A DNA stretch of 64,000 nucleotides from an uncultured Lactococcus sp. GTDB lineage: Bacteria; Bacillota; Bacilli; Lactobacillales; Streptococcaceae. The position numbers and the translations under genes were made by a program. The stretch covers positions 558,001 to 622,000 of the forward strand of contig NZ_CAKPUG010000001.1 of NCBI RefSeq assembly GCF_934191625.1, given 5' to 3'. Each line of letters opens with the position of its first letter. Positions within the stretch are counted from its first letter, which is position 1. The notes beneath the pieces were generated by a model. It was not told the DNA's origin, ran no database searches, and saw only the letters and a program-made list of their open reading frames with translations. This document shows, piece by piece, positions 56,836-64,000 of this stretch.

Positions 56836-58053
56836 TTGAATTATAAATTAAGAGAAATTTCAGCTGAAGAATTCGCTCAATTCAATGAAAATGTAAGCCA
56901 AGGAAGTTTTTTACAAACTCCTGAAATGGCAGAGCTGATGATGGCAAACGGCTGGGAAGTAACTTTATTGGCTGTTCAATCAGATAAAATCGAAATGGCT
57001 GCTCTTTTGGGTGCAAAAAACATGACTGGAGGAAAGCACTATGAAATCCAGTATGGTCCAATTTATCAAGAGTATCATGAAGAAGTAGAAAAATTTTTCT
57101 ATAAAGAATTACGTCAGTTTGTCAAAGATCATGGTGGCATGGAACTTTTAGTAATTCCCAATACAAACTACCAAGAGTTTGACAGTACAGGTAATGCGTT
57201 GACTGCCGAAAACAAGCAGTTTATTCAATCAATGCAAGAGTTGAACTACGAACATACGGGATTAGAAGTTGGTTATAATAAACGCGGCGAGTCTACATGG
57301 CACTATGTGAAAGATCTTTCTGATATCGCAGATGATAAAAAACTTTTAAAATCTTATACGAAAGATGGACAATATTCTGTCAAGAAAACACAGCAATTTG
57401 GGATTCGAGTACGTCCTTTAGCTTATGAGGAACTGGATAAGTTCAAAAAGATTACTTCGGAAACATCGGAGCGCCGTGGCTATGATGATCATGATTTGCC
57501 TTACTACCAAAGTCTTTATAAAACTTTTGGCGATAAAGCAGAGTTTTTGGTGGCTGAGATTAATTTCGCAGACTATGAAGCAGCAATTTTAGCTCAGATG
57601 GATAAACTTACCGGTCAAATTGAAAAAACGAAAAAAGAAGGTAAGCGCAAGGAGTTAGAAAGCCAGTTAGAAACTCAAAAAGTTCGTTTAGTAGAAGCGC
57701 GTGAATTTATTGCTCAACATGGTCGAGAAGATATTATCTTAGCCGGTTCACTCTTTATCTATGGTGCAAGTGAAACTATCTATCTGTTTAGTGGATCATA
57801 CGAAGCCTTTAAGAAACTATATGCGCCATTTGCTATACAGCATTACGTAATGAAGAAAACCCTTGATAAAGGTGTGAAAAGTTATAATTTCTTTGGAGTA
57901 GCGGGAACTTTTGACGGTACAGATGGCGTTCTGCACTTCAAACAGAACTTTGCAGGTTATGTTGTACGTAAAGTTGGTTATTTCAATTATTATCCAAAAC
58001 CACTTAAACATAAAGTTTTAAGCATGGTTAAGACACTTTTAGGTAGAAAATAA
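56836..58053 (+). CDS. FemABX/MurM-like peptidoglycan branching aminoacyltransferase, long form
   Basis: Adds an amino acid from aminoacyl-tRNA to the stem-peptide lysine of lipid II, building the interpeptide bridge. The 405-residue protein has the paired GNAT-like domains, an inserted antiparallel coiled coil (about residues 255-300, rich in Lys, Glu and Gln), and the C-terminal FNFFGVAGTF-type substrate loop (YNFFGVAGTFDGTDGVLHFKQ). The start is TTG at 56836, with AAGGAT as its ribosome-binding site; the nearby ATG at 56831 reaches a stop at once. An extended -10 (TGcTATAAT, 56795-56803) is its promoter. Next to a second, shorter homologue. Confidence 0.88.
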   Translation: MNYKLREISAEEFAQFNENVSQGSFLQTPEMAELMMANGWEVTLLAVQSDKIEMAALLGAKNMTGGKHYEIQYGPIYQEYHEEVEKFFYKELRQFVKDHGGMELLVIPNTNYQEFDSTGNALTAENKQFIQSMQELNYEHTGLEVGYNKRGESTWHYVKDLSDIADDKKLLKSYTKDGQYSVKKTQQFGIRVRPLAYEELDKFKKITSETSERRGYDDHDLPYYQSLYKTFGDKAEFLVAEINFADYEAAILAQMDKLTGQIEKTKKEGKRKELESQLETQKVRLVEAREFIAQHGREDIILAGSLFIYGASETIYLFSGSYEAFKKLYAPFAIQHYVMKKTLDKGVKSYNFFGVAGTFDGTDGVLHFKQNFAGYVVRKVGYFNYYPKPLKHKVLSMVKTLLGRK

Positions 58054-59099
58054 TGGAATTCTTAGAAATCACACAAGAACAATTTACAGCTTTTGCAGCT
58101 GAAAAAACAGAGTCATTTTTACAAACACCACAAATGGCAGAAATGTTAGAAAAACGTGGTTATAAGCCGATTTTCCTCGCTGTAAAAGTCAATGACCAAA
58201 TTAAAATGGCAGCACTTATGACTTCTGTTTCTGTTTCAGGCGGTGCAAAGTTGGAAATTAACTTTGGCCCTATTGGCAATTTCGATCAGATGGTCTATAA
58301 CTGCTTTATTCAAGAATTAAAAAAATATGCGAAAAATCAGCAAGCTCTAGAAGTGAAGATACGTCCAGCTGTCGACTATATGGTTTATGATAGCAAAGGT
58401 CAAGAACTTCAAGAAGCTAATGAGACTTTCATTTCAGAAATGAAAAAGCTTGGTTTAACTTACAATGGTCGACATGTGGGGTATGAAGAACAGGATGCCG
58501 TTGCTGAATGGCAATACATCAAAGATCTTTCTGAAATACACAGTGAAGAAGAACTCCTCAAGAGTTACAATTCTAACGCAAAGCGTAACGTTAAGAAAGC
58601 GATAAAAAACGAAGTTACAGTTAAGATAGCGACTTATGAAGAACTCTTTGAAGTGGAACGTTTGATTGGTAACACAGGGGAAAAGCGTCATTTTGCAACC
58701 AAAGATTTGGCATATTATCAAGAACTTTATAAGGCATTTGGCAATAAAATCGAATTTTTGATTACTTATAAAGATGAAGTGGCTATTGCAGCTGGTGTCT
58801 TTATTGAAGTCAACCAAGAATTTCTTTACCTTTATGGTGGATCTGATGGCGCTTATGGCAAGTTAGGTGGCCCTTTCCTTATGCAACATACAGCCATGCT
58901 TCATGCAATTGAGCGTCAGATGAAAACCTATAATTTTTATGGCATCTCAGGAAACTTTGATGGCAGTGATGGTGTTTTGAAATTTAAACAAAATTTTGGT
59001 GGCTATATCACACAAAAAGTAGGAGAATTCTCCTACTATCCACAACCTGTAAAATACAAACTTATTCAAGGTATGAAAAAAATATTAGGACGTGTTTAA
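58053..59099 (+). CDS. FemABX-like peptidoglycan branching aminoacyltransferase, short form
   Basis: A 348-residue homologue of the previous gene product (both share SFLQTPQMAEM-like starts and the YNFYGISGNFDGSDGVLKFKQNFGGY ending, split here: YNFYGISGNF, FKQNFGGY). It lacks the coiled-coil insertion, as in the Weissella FemX type. The two start and stop codons overlap by one base (TAATG). Successive action on lipid II, the first enzyme adding the first residue and this one the next, is the usual arrangement of MurM/MurN and FemA/FemB. Confidence 0.88.
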   Translation: MEFLEITQEQFTAFAAEKTESFLQTPQMAEMLEKRGYKPIFLAVKVNDQIKMAALMTSVSVSGGAKLEINFGPIGNFDQMVYNCFIQELKKYAKNQQALEVKIRPAVDYMVYDSKGQELQEANETFISEMKKLGLTYNGRHVGYEEQDAVAEWQYIKDLSEIHSEEELLKSYNSNAKRNVKKAIKNEVTVKIATYEELFEVERLIGNTGEKRHFATKDLAYYQELYKAFGNKIEFLITYKDEVAIAAGVFIEVNQEFLYLYGGSDGAYGKLGGPFLMQHTAMLHAIERQMKTYNFYGISGNFDGSDGVLKFKQNFGGYITQKVGEFSYYPQPVKYKLIQGMKKILGRV

Positions 59100-59101
59100 T
59101 T

Positions 59102-59135
59102 AAAAAAACTGACGAAATTAATTCGTCAGTTTTTT
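59102..59135 (+). terminator. Terminator of the branching-enzyme operon
   Basis: AAAACTGACGAA and TTCGTCAGTTTT with an ATTAA loop: about twelve pairs. Confidence 0.9.
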
Positions 59136-59198
59136 GTACCAGATACGTATGAAATTTAAAATGTAAAAAACTTTTGACAAATTTGCTATAATGAAGGC

Positions 59199-60179
59199 AT
59201 GGAAACTTTATACGATTTAACAATTATCGGTGCTGGTCCTGTTGGACTTTATGCCGGGTTTTATGCTGGAATGCGTGGCATGACTGTCAAAATAATTGAA
59301 GCTCTAGAAGAAGCTGGCGGTCAACCTCAAACACTTTATCCCGATAAAATGATATATGATATAGCAGGTTTACCTGAGATTTCAGGAGCAGATCTAACGG
59401 CTAATCTTTTAGCGCAACTTGCCCGCGTGCCCCATGAACTATATTTAGATGAAAAAGTTGAAAACATTAGCCAAGAAGAGGAAGATAAGCATTTTGTACT
59501 GCAAACAAATAAAAGCACACATCATTCAAAAGCGGTATTGCTCACAACAGGCTCTGGCTTGCTCAGTCCCCGTAAGCTTAATCTTGAGCAAGAAGAGGAA
59601 CTTCATGTTTTAGGAAAACTAAATTACTTTATTCAAAACTTAGAAGAATATCGTGAAAAAGAAGTTGCAGTACTTGGTGGAGGAGACAGTGCACTGGATT
59701 GGGCACTGATGTTGGAAAAAGTCGCCAGCAAAGTTCATCTTATTCATCGTCGTCCTGCTTTCAGGGCGCATGCTTTAACAGTCGCAGAGTTGGAACAATC
59801 AACCGTTGAAGTACACACACCGTATCTTCCTCATGAGTTATCAACTGAAGGTCTTAAGCTGCAACGTGTAAAGACAGAGGAGCTAAAGGATTTAGCCGTA
59901 GATAAAATAGTAGTAAACTACGGGATGATGACAAATCATGTTGATTTGAACGAAGAACTCCAGCTAAGTCGCAGAGGAAGAATAACGGCTAACCGCCAAC
60001 AAGAGACAAATATTTCAGGGCTTTATGTAGCGGGAGATGCCAGTGATTACGATGGAAAAGCCCCCTTAATGTCAGTTGGTTTTGGAGAAGCTGTACTGGC
60101 AATCAATGATATGACTCAGAAGCTTGAATTTAGCCATAGCTTACAAAAAGGGCATTCTTCAAGCCTGTTTGGTAAATGA
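59199..60179 (+). CDS. Ferredoxin/flavodoxin-NADP+ reductase, YumC (TrxB-like) type
   Basis: FAD enzyme that passes electrons from NADPH to ferredoxin or flavodoxin. The 326 residues have the FAD motif IIGAGPVGLYAG, the NADPH motif AVLGGGDSALDWAL and the C-terminal FAD motif GLYVAGDASDYDGK. The redox CxxC of true thioredoxin reductases is absent, which places it in the YumC group. The ATG is six bases after TGcTATAAT (59184-59192); GAAGG is only one base from the ATG. Probably leaderless. Confidence 0.92.
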   Translation: METLYDLTIIGAGPVGLYAGFYAGMRGMTVKIIEALEEAGGQPQTLYPDKMIYDIAGLPEISGADLTANLLAQLARVPHELYLDEKVENISQEEEDKHFVLQTNKSTHHSKAVLLTTGSGLLSPRKLNLEQEEELHVLGKLNYFIQNLEEYREKEVAVLGGGDSALDWALMLEKVASKVHLIHRRPAFRAHALTVAELEQSTVEVHTPYLPHELSTEGLKLQRVKTEELKDLAVDKIVVNYGMMTNHVDLNEELQLSRRGRITANRQQETNISGLYVAGDASDYDGKAPLMSVGFGEAVLAINDMTQKLEFSHSLQKGHSSSLFGK

Positions 60180-60239
60180 GGAGAAAATAAGGTATAATGG
60201 GTAGTAAACGAATGATTTACAGAAATTTAGGAAAACATT

Positions 60240-60794
60240 ATGCTTATTAACTTACTTATCTTAATATTACTTATATGGGCCTTTCTGGTTGGCTATTCAA
60301 GAGGTTTAGTCTTACAGGCTTTATATAGCTTGGGGATCATTATATCTGCAATTATTGCCTTCTTAAATTATAAGGAACTTGCTTCAAAATTAACGATGTG
60401 GGTACCTTTCTCCAGTGCAACAGCAGATTCACGATTACTGTTTTTTGATAATAACTTGCTTTTCCAAATCGATGATGCCTTCTACGCTGGACTTGCTTTT
60501 ATGATTATTTTTGTTGTTTCTTATGCGGTGATACGTCTACTCGGACTTTTTGTCCACATTACACGTTTGCAACCCTTCGGAAAAACGGGAAAAATTATCG
60601 CTGGAGTTCTTGCGCTCGGAGCAACTTATTTCGGCCTACAAATGGCTGTTACTTTACTTGCGCTTGTACCAATGCCCACAGTTCAAAACCATTTGAATGC
60701 TTCCGCTTTGGTTCGCTTGATGGTTAGCCATACTCCGATTTCTTCGGGGATGCTGAGAAATATATTTATTGAGAATATAATAGGTAATATTTAG
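60240..60794 (+). CDS. cvpA: CvpA-family membrane protein
   Basis: A 184-residue membrane protein with four helices and the typical start NLLILILLIWAFLVGYSRGLV (split: LIWAFLVGYSRG). In other species the family affects colicin V export, biofilm and envelope stress. It comes six bases before mutS2, a pairing common in Firmicutes. Ribosome-binding site TTTAGGAAAA. A promoter is probably at GGTATAATGG (near 60190). Confidence 0.87.
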   Translation: MLINLLILILLIWAFLVGYSRGLVLQALYSLGIIISAIIAFLNYKELASKLTMWVPFSSATADSRLLFFDNNLLFQIDDAFYAGLAFMIIFVVSYAVIRLLGLFVHITRLQPFGKTGKIIAGVLALGATYFGLQMAVTLLALVPMPTVQNHLNASALVRLMVSHTPISSGMLRNIFIENIIGNI

Positions 60795-60799
60795 AATTT

Positions 60800-63136
60800 A
60801 TGAATAAAAAAATTATCCAAATTTTAGAATTTGACAAGGTCAAAGAGCAATTCTTGGCCTTTTTAACAACCGCCCAAGGCAAAAAAGAGTTGGAAGAATT
60901 AGAGCCCCTCTCTGATGCCACTAAAATCCAAAACTTATTTGATGAATTGGCAGAATTTGAAAAATTAGCTCAAGAAAATGGGCAGCTTCATCTTTCAAAA
61001 ACGGCCGATATCAGTGAAATTTTGCGTCGTTTAGAATTAGATGCCCAATTGAGTGGCCGAGAATTTGTCGAAATTAAAAAAGTGGTCCAACAGGGCCTTA
61101 ATATTTTGCGTTATTTTGACGAAGCAGAGAATGTTGAAATGCCAACACTTGAGGAACTTATCCAAAAGTTTTCTGATCTTTCTCCTGTGCATAAAACACT
61201 TGAAATTTTTGATAACTCGGGGGCACTTTACGACAATGCATCTGCTGAACTGATGCACATTCGCTCAGCCATTAAACGTTATCAGTCAGACATTAAAAAA
61301 GTGATGCAGGAACTTTTGTCTAAAAATGCAGCTTCTCTCACTGAAAATTTAATCACGGTTCGTAATGATCGCCAAGTGTTGCCTGTACGTGCAGACAGTA
61401 AAAATAAAATAGCAGGTGTGGTGCATGATATGTCTGCCTCAGGACAAACACTCTATATTGAACCCAATGCTGCCGTTTCGCTTAACAATAATTTAAACCA
61501 AAAGAAAATCGAAGAAAAAAATGAAATGCTTCGAATTTTTCGAGCAGTCAGTGAAGAGCTTAAACCCTACAGCTTGGATATCCGGCAAAATGCATGGTTA
61601 CAAGGTCATCTCGACTTGATTAAAGCCAAGTACAACTACTTATTGAAGCATAAGGCGAGTATTCCTGAGTTAACCCAAAACAAAGACATCTGTTTTTATG
61701 AGGCCCGTCATCCTTTGATTGATCCAAATGTAGTTGTGGCCAATGACATCAAATTTGACAGTAGTTTAAACACAATTGTAATTACGGGACCAAATACTGG
61801 GGGTAAAACAATTACCCTAAAAACTGTAGGTCTGCTTACTATTATGGCGCAATCTGGTTTGCCTATTCTCACCAGTACAGGCAGTCGTGCACATGTCTTT
61901 CAGGAAATTTTTGCGGATATCGGGGATGAACAGTCAATTGAGCAAAGTCTCTCGACTTTCTCTAGTCACATGACAAATATTGTTGATATTCTAGACAAAG
62001 CAGATTATAACTCCTTGGTTCTCTTTGATGAACTTGGTGCTGGGACAGATCCTAAGGAAGGTGCTGCCTTAGCCATAGCAATTTTAGAATATTTACGTGG
62101 TAAACATGTGAAGACAATGGCAAGTACGCACTATCCCGAACTTAAAGCATATGGTGTCGAAACACCTGAGGTTCTTAATGCGAGCATGGAGTTTGATATC
62201 GATAAAATGCGGCCTGTTTTCCGTCTGCAGCTGGGTGTACCGGGTCGTTCAAATGCTTTAGAAATTTCACGACGTTTAGGTTTGTCCGACCAAATCATTC
62301 AGGAGGCTAGTAATATGGTTTCTGATGAGGAACACGATGTCAATCATATGATTGCAAGTTTAGAAGAAAAAACGCGTGAAGTAACAGAAGCAGCAGCCAA
62401 TATTAAGAAGTTAGAACGAGAAAATATAAATCTTCATAAAGATTTAACCAAGGTTTATGATCAAATTAATCGAGAGCGTGAGCATGAGCTAGAGAAGGCA
62501 AAACGTGAAGCCCAAGAAGTTGTGAAAAAGGCCAGTCAAGAAGCTCAAGAAATTCTCAAAACATTGAATGATAAAGCGCAGCTCAAACCTCACGAAATCA
62601 TTGCAGCCCGTAGCGAGCTTGAAAACCTAGTTCCATCTGTTGATTATAGTAAAAACAAAGTTTTGAAGAAAGCTAAGGCACAACGTGGGTTGAAGCAAGG
62701 AGCTGAAGTGGTGGTTACAGCATATGGGCAACGTGGAAAACTTATTCGTCTTGAAAAAGATGGACGTTGGCAGGTGCAAATGGGATCAATAATGACCAAA
62801 CTGCAAGAAAATGAATTTGAGTTAACTGAGGAAGAGCTTGCCAAAAATAAACCAGCAAAAACGAAAGCCGTAACCCGTAAAGTGAGCAACAAAGTGAAAG
62901 CACAGCTTGATTTACGTGGTATGAGATACGAGGAAGCAGAGCTAGAAATGGATAATTATATTGATCAGGCCTTGCTAGCTAACTTATTACAAATTACCAT
63001 TGTTCATGGTATCGGAACAGGTGTAATTCGTGAAATGGTACAGAAGAAGCTGCAAAAACACCGGCATATTAAGAGTTATGAGTATGCTCCTGTGAACGCT
63101 GGCGGAAGTGGCGCAACAATTGCAACCTTGAAATGA
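60800..63136 (+). CDS. mutS2: Endonuclease MutS2
   Basis: A MutS homologue that suppresses recombination and, in B. subtilis, rescues collided ribosomes. The 778 residues hold the core and clamp domains, Walker A ITGPNTGGKTITLK (near residue 330), Walker B LFDELGAGTDPKEGAA, a basic coiled coil, a KOW-like stretch (GAEVVVTAYGQRGKLI) and the C-terminal Smr nuclease (LDLRGMRYEEAELEM, IVHGIGTGVIREMV). There is no mismatch-recognition domain, as expected for MutS2. Weak ribosome-binding site, coupled to cvpA. Confidence 0.96.
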   Translation: MNKKIIQILEFDKVKEQFLAFLTTAQGKKELEELEPLSDATKIQNLFDELAEFEKLAQENGQLHLSKTADISEILRRLELDAQLSGREFVEIKKVVQQGLNILRYFDEAENVEMPTLEELIQKFSDLSPVHKTLEIFDNSGALYDNASAELMHIRSAIKRYQSDIKKVMQELLSKNAASLTENLITVRNDRQVLPVRADSKNKIAGVVHDMSASGQTLYIEPNAAVSLNNNLNQKKIEEKNEMLRIFRAVSEELKPYSLDIRQNAWLQGHLDLIKAKYNYLLKHKASIPELTQNKDICFYEARHPLIDPNVVVANDIKFDSSLNTIVITGPNTGGKTITLKTVGLLTIMAQSGLPILTSTGSRAHVFQEIFADIGDEQSIEQSLSTFSSHMTNIVDILDKADYNSLVLFDELGAGTDPKEGAALAIAILEYLRGKHVKTMASTHYPELKAYGVETPEVLNASMEFDIDKMRPVFRLQLGVPGRSNALEISRRLGLSDQIIQEASNMVSDEEHDVNHMIASLEEKTREVTEAAANIKKLERENINLHKDLTKVYDQINREREHELEKAKREAQEVVKKASQEAQEILKTLNDKAQLKPHEIIAARSELENLVPSVDYSKNKVLKKAKAQRGLKQGAEVVVTAYGQRGKLIRLEKDGRWQVQMGSIMTKLQENEFELTEEELAKNKPAKTKAVTRKVSNKVKAQLDLRGMRYEEAELEMDNYIDQALLANLLQITIVHGIGTGVIREMVQKKLQKHRHIKSYEYAPVNAGGSGATIATLK

Positions 63137-63163
63137 CTCAAAATATAAAAACAATCATAATAT

Positions 63164-63192
63164 TTGTAAAGTAGATAAAAATTCGCTAGAAT
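63164..63192 (+). promoter_or_regulatory. Promoter of trxA
   Basis: TTGTAA (63164-63169), 17 bases, TAGAAT (63187-63192); GAGGA ribosome-binding site follows at about 63211. Confidence 0.65.
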
Positions 63193-63222
63193 GTACTCAT
63201 AATAAAGAACGAGGAACGAAAA

Positions 63223-63537
63223 ATGGAATATAACATTACTGATGCTACATTTAAAGAAGAAATTAAAGAAGGACTTGTACTAGTAGATTTTTGGGCAACT
63301 TGGTGTGGCCCTTGTCGTATGCAAGCTCCAATTCTTGAACAATTAGGAGAAGAACTTGACGAGTCTGAACTTAAAATTTGTAAGTTAGACGTTGATGAAA
63401 ATCCTGAAACACCTCAAGCTTTTGGTGTTATGAGTATTCCCACTTTGATCTTCTTTAAAGACGGTCAAATGGTGAAACAAGTTGTCGGTGTTCAAACAAA
63501 AGCTCAATTGAAGGCAATTGTAGCAGAACTTTCATAA
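63223..63537 (+). CDS. trxA: Thioredoxin
   Basis: A 104-residue thioredoxin fold with the active site WCGPC in [14 protein letters not shown] and the cis-proline in SIPTLIFF. It supplies electrons to ribonucleotide reductase, peptide methionine sulfoxide reductase and arsenate reductase (compare arsC at 16 kb). Own promoter and terminator, downstream of mutS2 as in many Firmicutes. Confidence 0.96.
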   Translation: MEYNITDATFKEEIKEGLVLVDFWATWCGPCRMQAPILEQLGEELDESELKICKLDVDENPETPQAFGVMSIPTLIFFKDGQMVKQVVGVQTKAQLKAIVAELS

Positions 63538-63544
63538 GAAAATA

Positions 63545-63579
63545 AAAAAGAATGCCTCTTGGGGTATTCCTTTTTTTAT
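63545..63579 (+). terminator. Terminator of trxA
   Basis: AAGAATGCCTC and GGGGTATTCCTT pair across a short loop; seven T. Confidence 0.8.
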
Positions 63580-63598
63580 TTCAAATTATTGGATATGT

Positions 63599-63681
63599 TT
63601 GACAATAAGGTACAGTGCAATTAAAATGGAAGACTCACACGAACAAAAACAGCGTGACAAAAACTCGGCAAAATGGTATCA
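63599..63681 (+). promoter_or_regulatory. Two tandem promoters of the DUF2969 gene
   Basis: TTGACA (63599-63604), 17 bases, TAAAAT (63622-63627). A second set, GTGACA (63653-63658), 17 bases, TATCAT (63676-63681) with TGG ahead, lies 54 bases downstream. Confidence 0.6.
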
Positions 63682-63733
63682 TTGAAAAGTTGAGATGGAA
63701 ATCTCTAGATATGAAGGATAAAGGAGACTGATG

Positions 63734-63937
63734 ATGTCGAAGAAAAAAGATACAGAAATTGAAGTTATTGACACAAAAACAGGTGTTCAAGTCAAATCAG
63801 GTAAAAAAATCATCGCTGATATTAACGAAGAAAATGGTAGTTTTGTTGTGGTGGCTTCTGGCAAAGAACTGGCGGTTACCCGAAATTTTGCAGATGCCAT
63901 GGAAGAAGCAATCAAAGCCTATAATTTAGGCGCCTAA
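63734..63937 (+). CDS. DUF2969-family small protein
   Basis: A 67-residue, charged, soluble protein typical of lactic acid bacteria, of unknown function. KKDTEIEVIDTKTGVQVKSG and the C-terminal NFADAMEEAIKAYNLGA match the family pattern. Two ATG codons stand in tandem; the second (63734) has the better distance from AAGGAG (63721-63726). It has its own pair of promoters. The last 60 bases of the window show nothing I can assign. Confidence 0.8.
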   Translation: MSKKKDTEIEVIDTKTGVQVKSGKKIIADINEENGSFVVVASGKELAVTRNFADAMEEAIKAYNLGA

Positions 63938-64000
63938 TTTTATTTTATATCTCAGAGATTAGAGTTAATCCTTGAAATCCTCTCATGATTTTGATAAAAT

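Noticed and set aside
59174..59192. TTGACA as the -35 of the FNR-gene promoter
   Set aside because: It is only seven bases from the TATAAT, so it cannot be the -35; the TGC extension explains the promoter better.

Overview
The window looks like a chromosomal segment of a Lactococcus, or a close relative in the Streptococcaceae, and probably not L. lactis itself. Several things point there: the gpsB - rnpB - THUMP methyltransferase - mapZ order, the divergent pepQ/ccpA pair, PepV, an AT-rich composition, strong TGnTATAAT promoters and many short U-tailed terminators. Two FemABX-type branching enzymes in tandem fit a lactococcus with an amino-acid crossbridge other than the D-Asp of L. lactis. 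The species assignment is inference. I see no phage, insertion sequence, CRISPR array or rRNA operon.

Layout. 1-9.3 kb: a HAD phosphatase (cut by the window edge), an ankyrin lipoprotein, UspA, then ftsK-holA and the division block gpsB, RNase P RNA, a THUMP methyltransferase and mapZ. 9.3-16 kb: an RpiR regulator facing an operon of 6-phosphogluconate dehydrogenase, beta-glucoside PTS IIBCA, GH1 6-phospho-beta-glucosidase and gluconokinase. Together these could degrade a beta-glucoside of gluconate such as cellobionate. 16-25 kb: arsC, pepQ/ccpA, csp, initiator tRNA, aroD, purB, an ArsR-controlled metal ATPase and a DUF817 protein. 25-32.5 kb: a PRD-type regulator, a solo PRD protein, four proteins of unknown function (SFCGS, DUF4312, DUF4311, DUF4310), then an amidohydrolase, a DgaE-like PLP lyase and a DgaF-like KDGP aldolase. 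This is the least understood system in the window.

32.6-48 kb: a leftward 2-hydroxyacid dehydrogenase/AEC carrier pair, uvrC, mutY, pepV, a MurNAc recycling operon (mupG-murQ-murP) with a cre site on its promoter, acpS-alr, an Spx paralogue, pnuC, an SMR/Gdx exporter behind a terminator-containing leader RNA, and a decayed CmpB-type permease gene. 48-64 kb: folD, xseAB, glycerate kinase, a 58-aa protein, ispA-tlyA-argR-recN, a double DUF805 protein, two FemABX enzymes, ferredoxin-NADP reductase, cvpA-mutS2, trxA and a DUF2969 protein.

A pattern cuts across the window. Ten genes have an extended -10 element (TGn plus hexamer) ending only 6-7 bases before the start codon, with no usable ribosome-binding site, so they are probably leaderless. 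They are the HAD gene, rpiR, aroD, the DUF817 gene, uvrC, mutY, acpS, folD, ispA and the FNR gene. Starts of many other genes were moved inward from the longest reading frame to the codon that follows a proper Shine-Dalgarno sequence.
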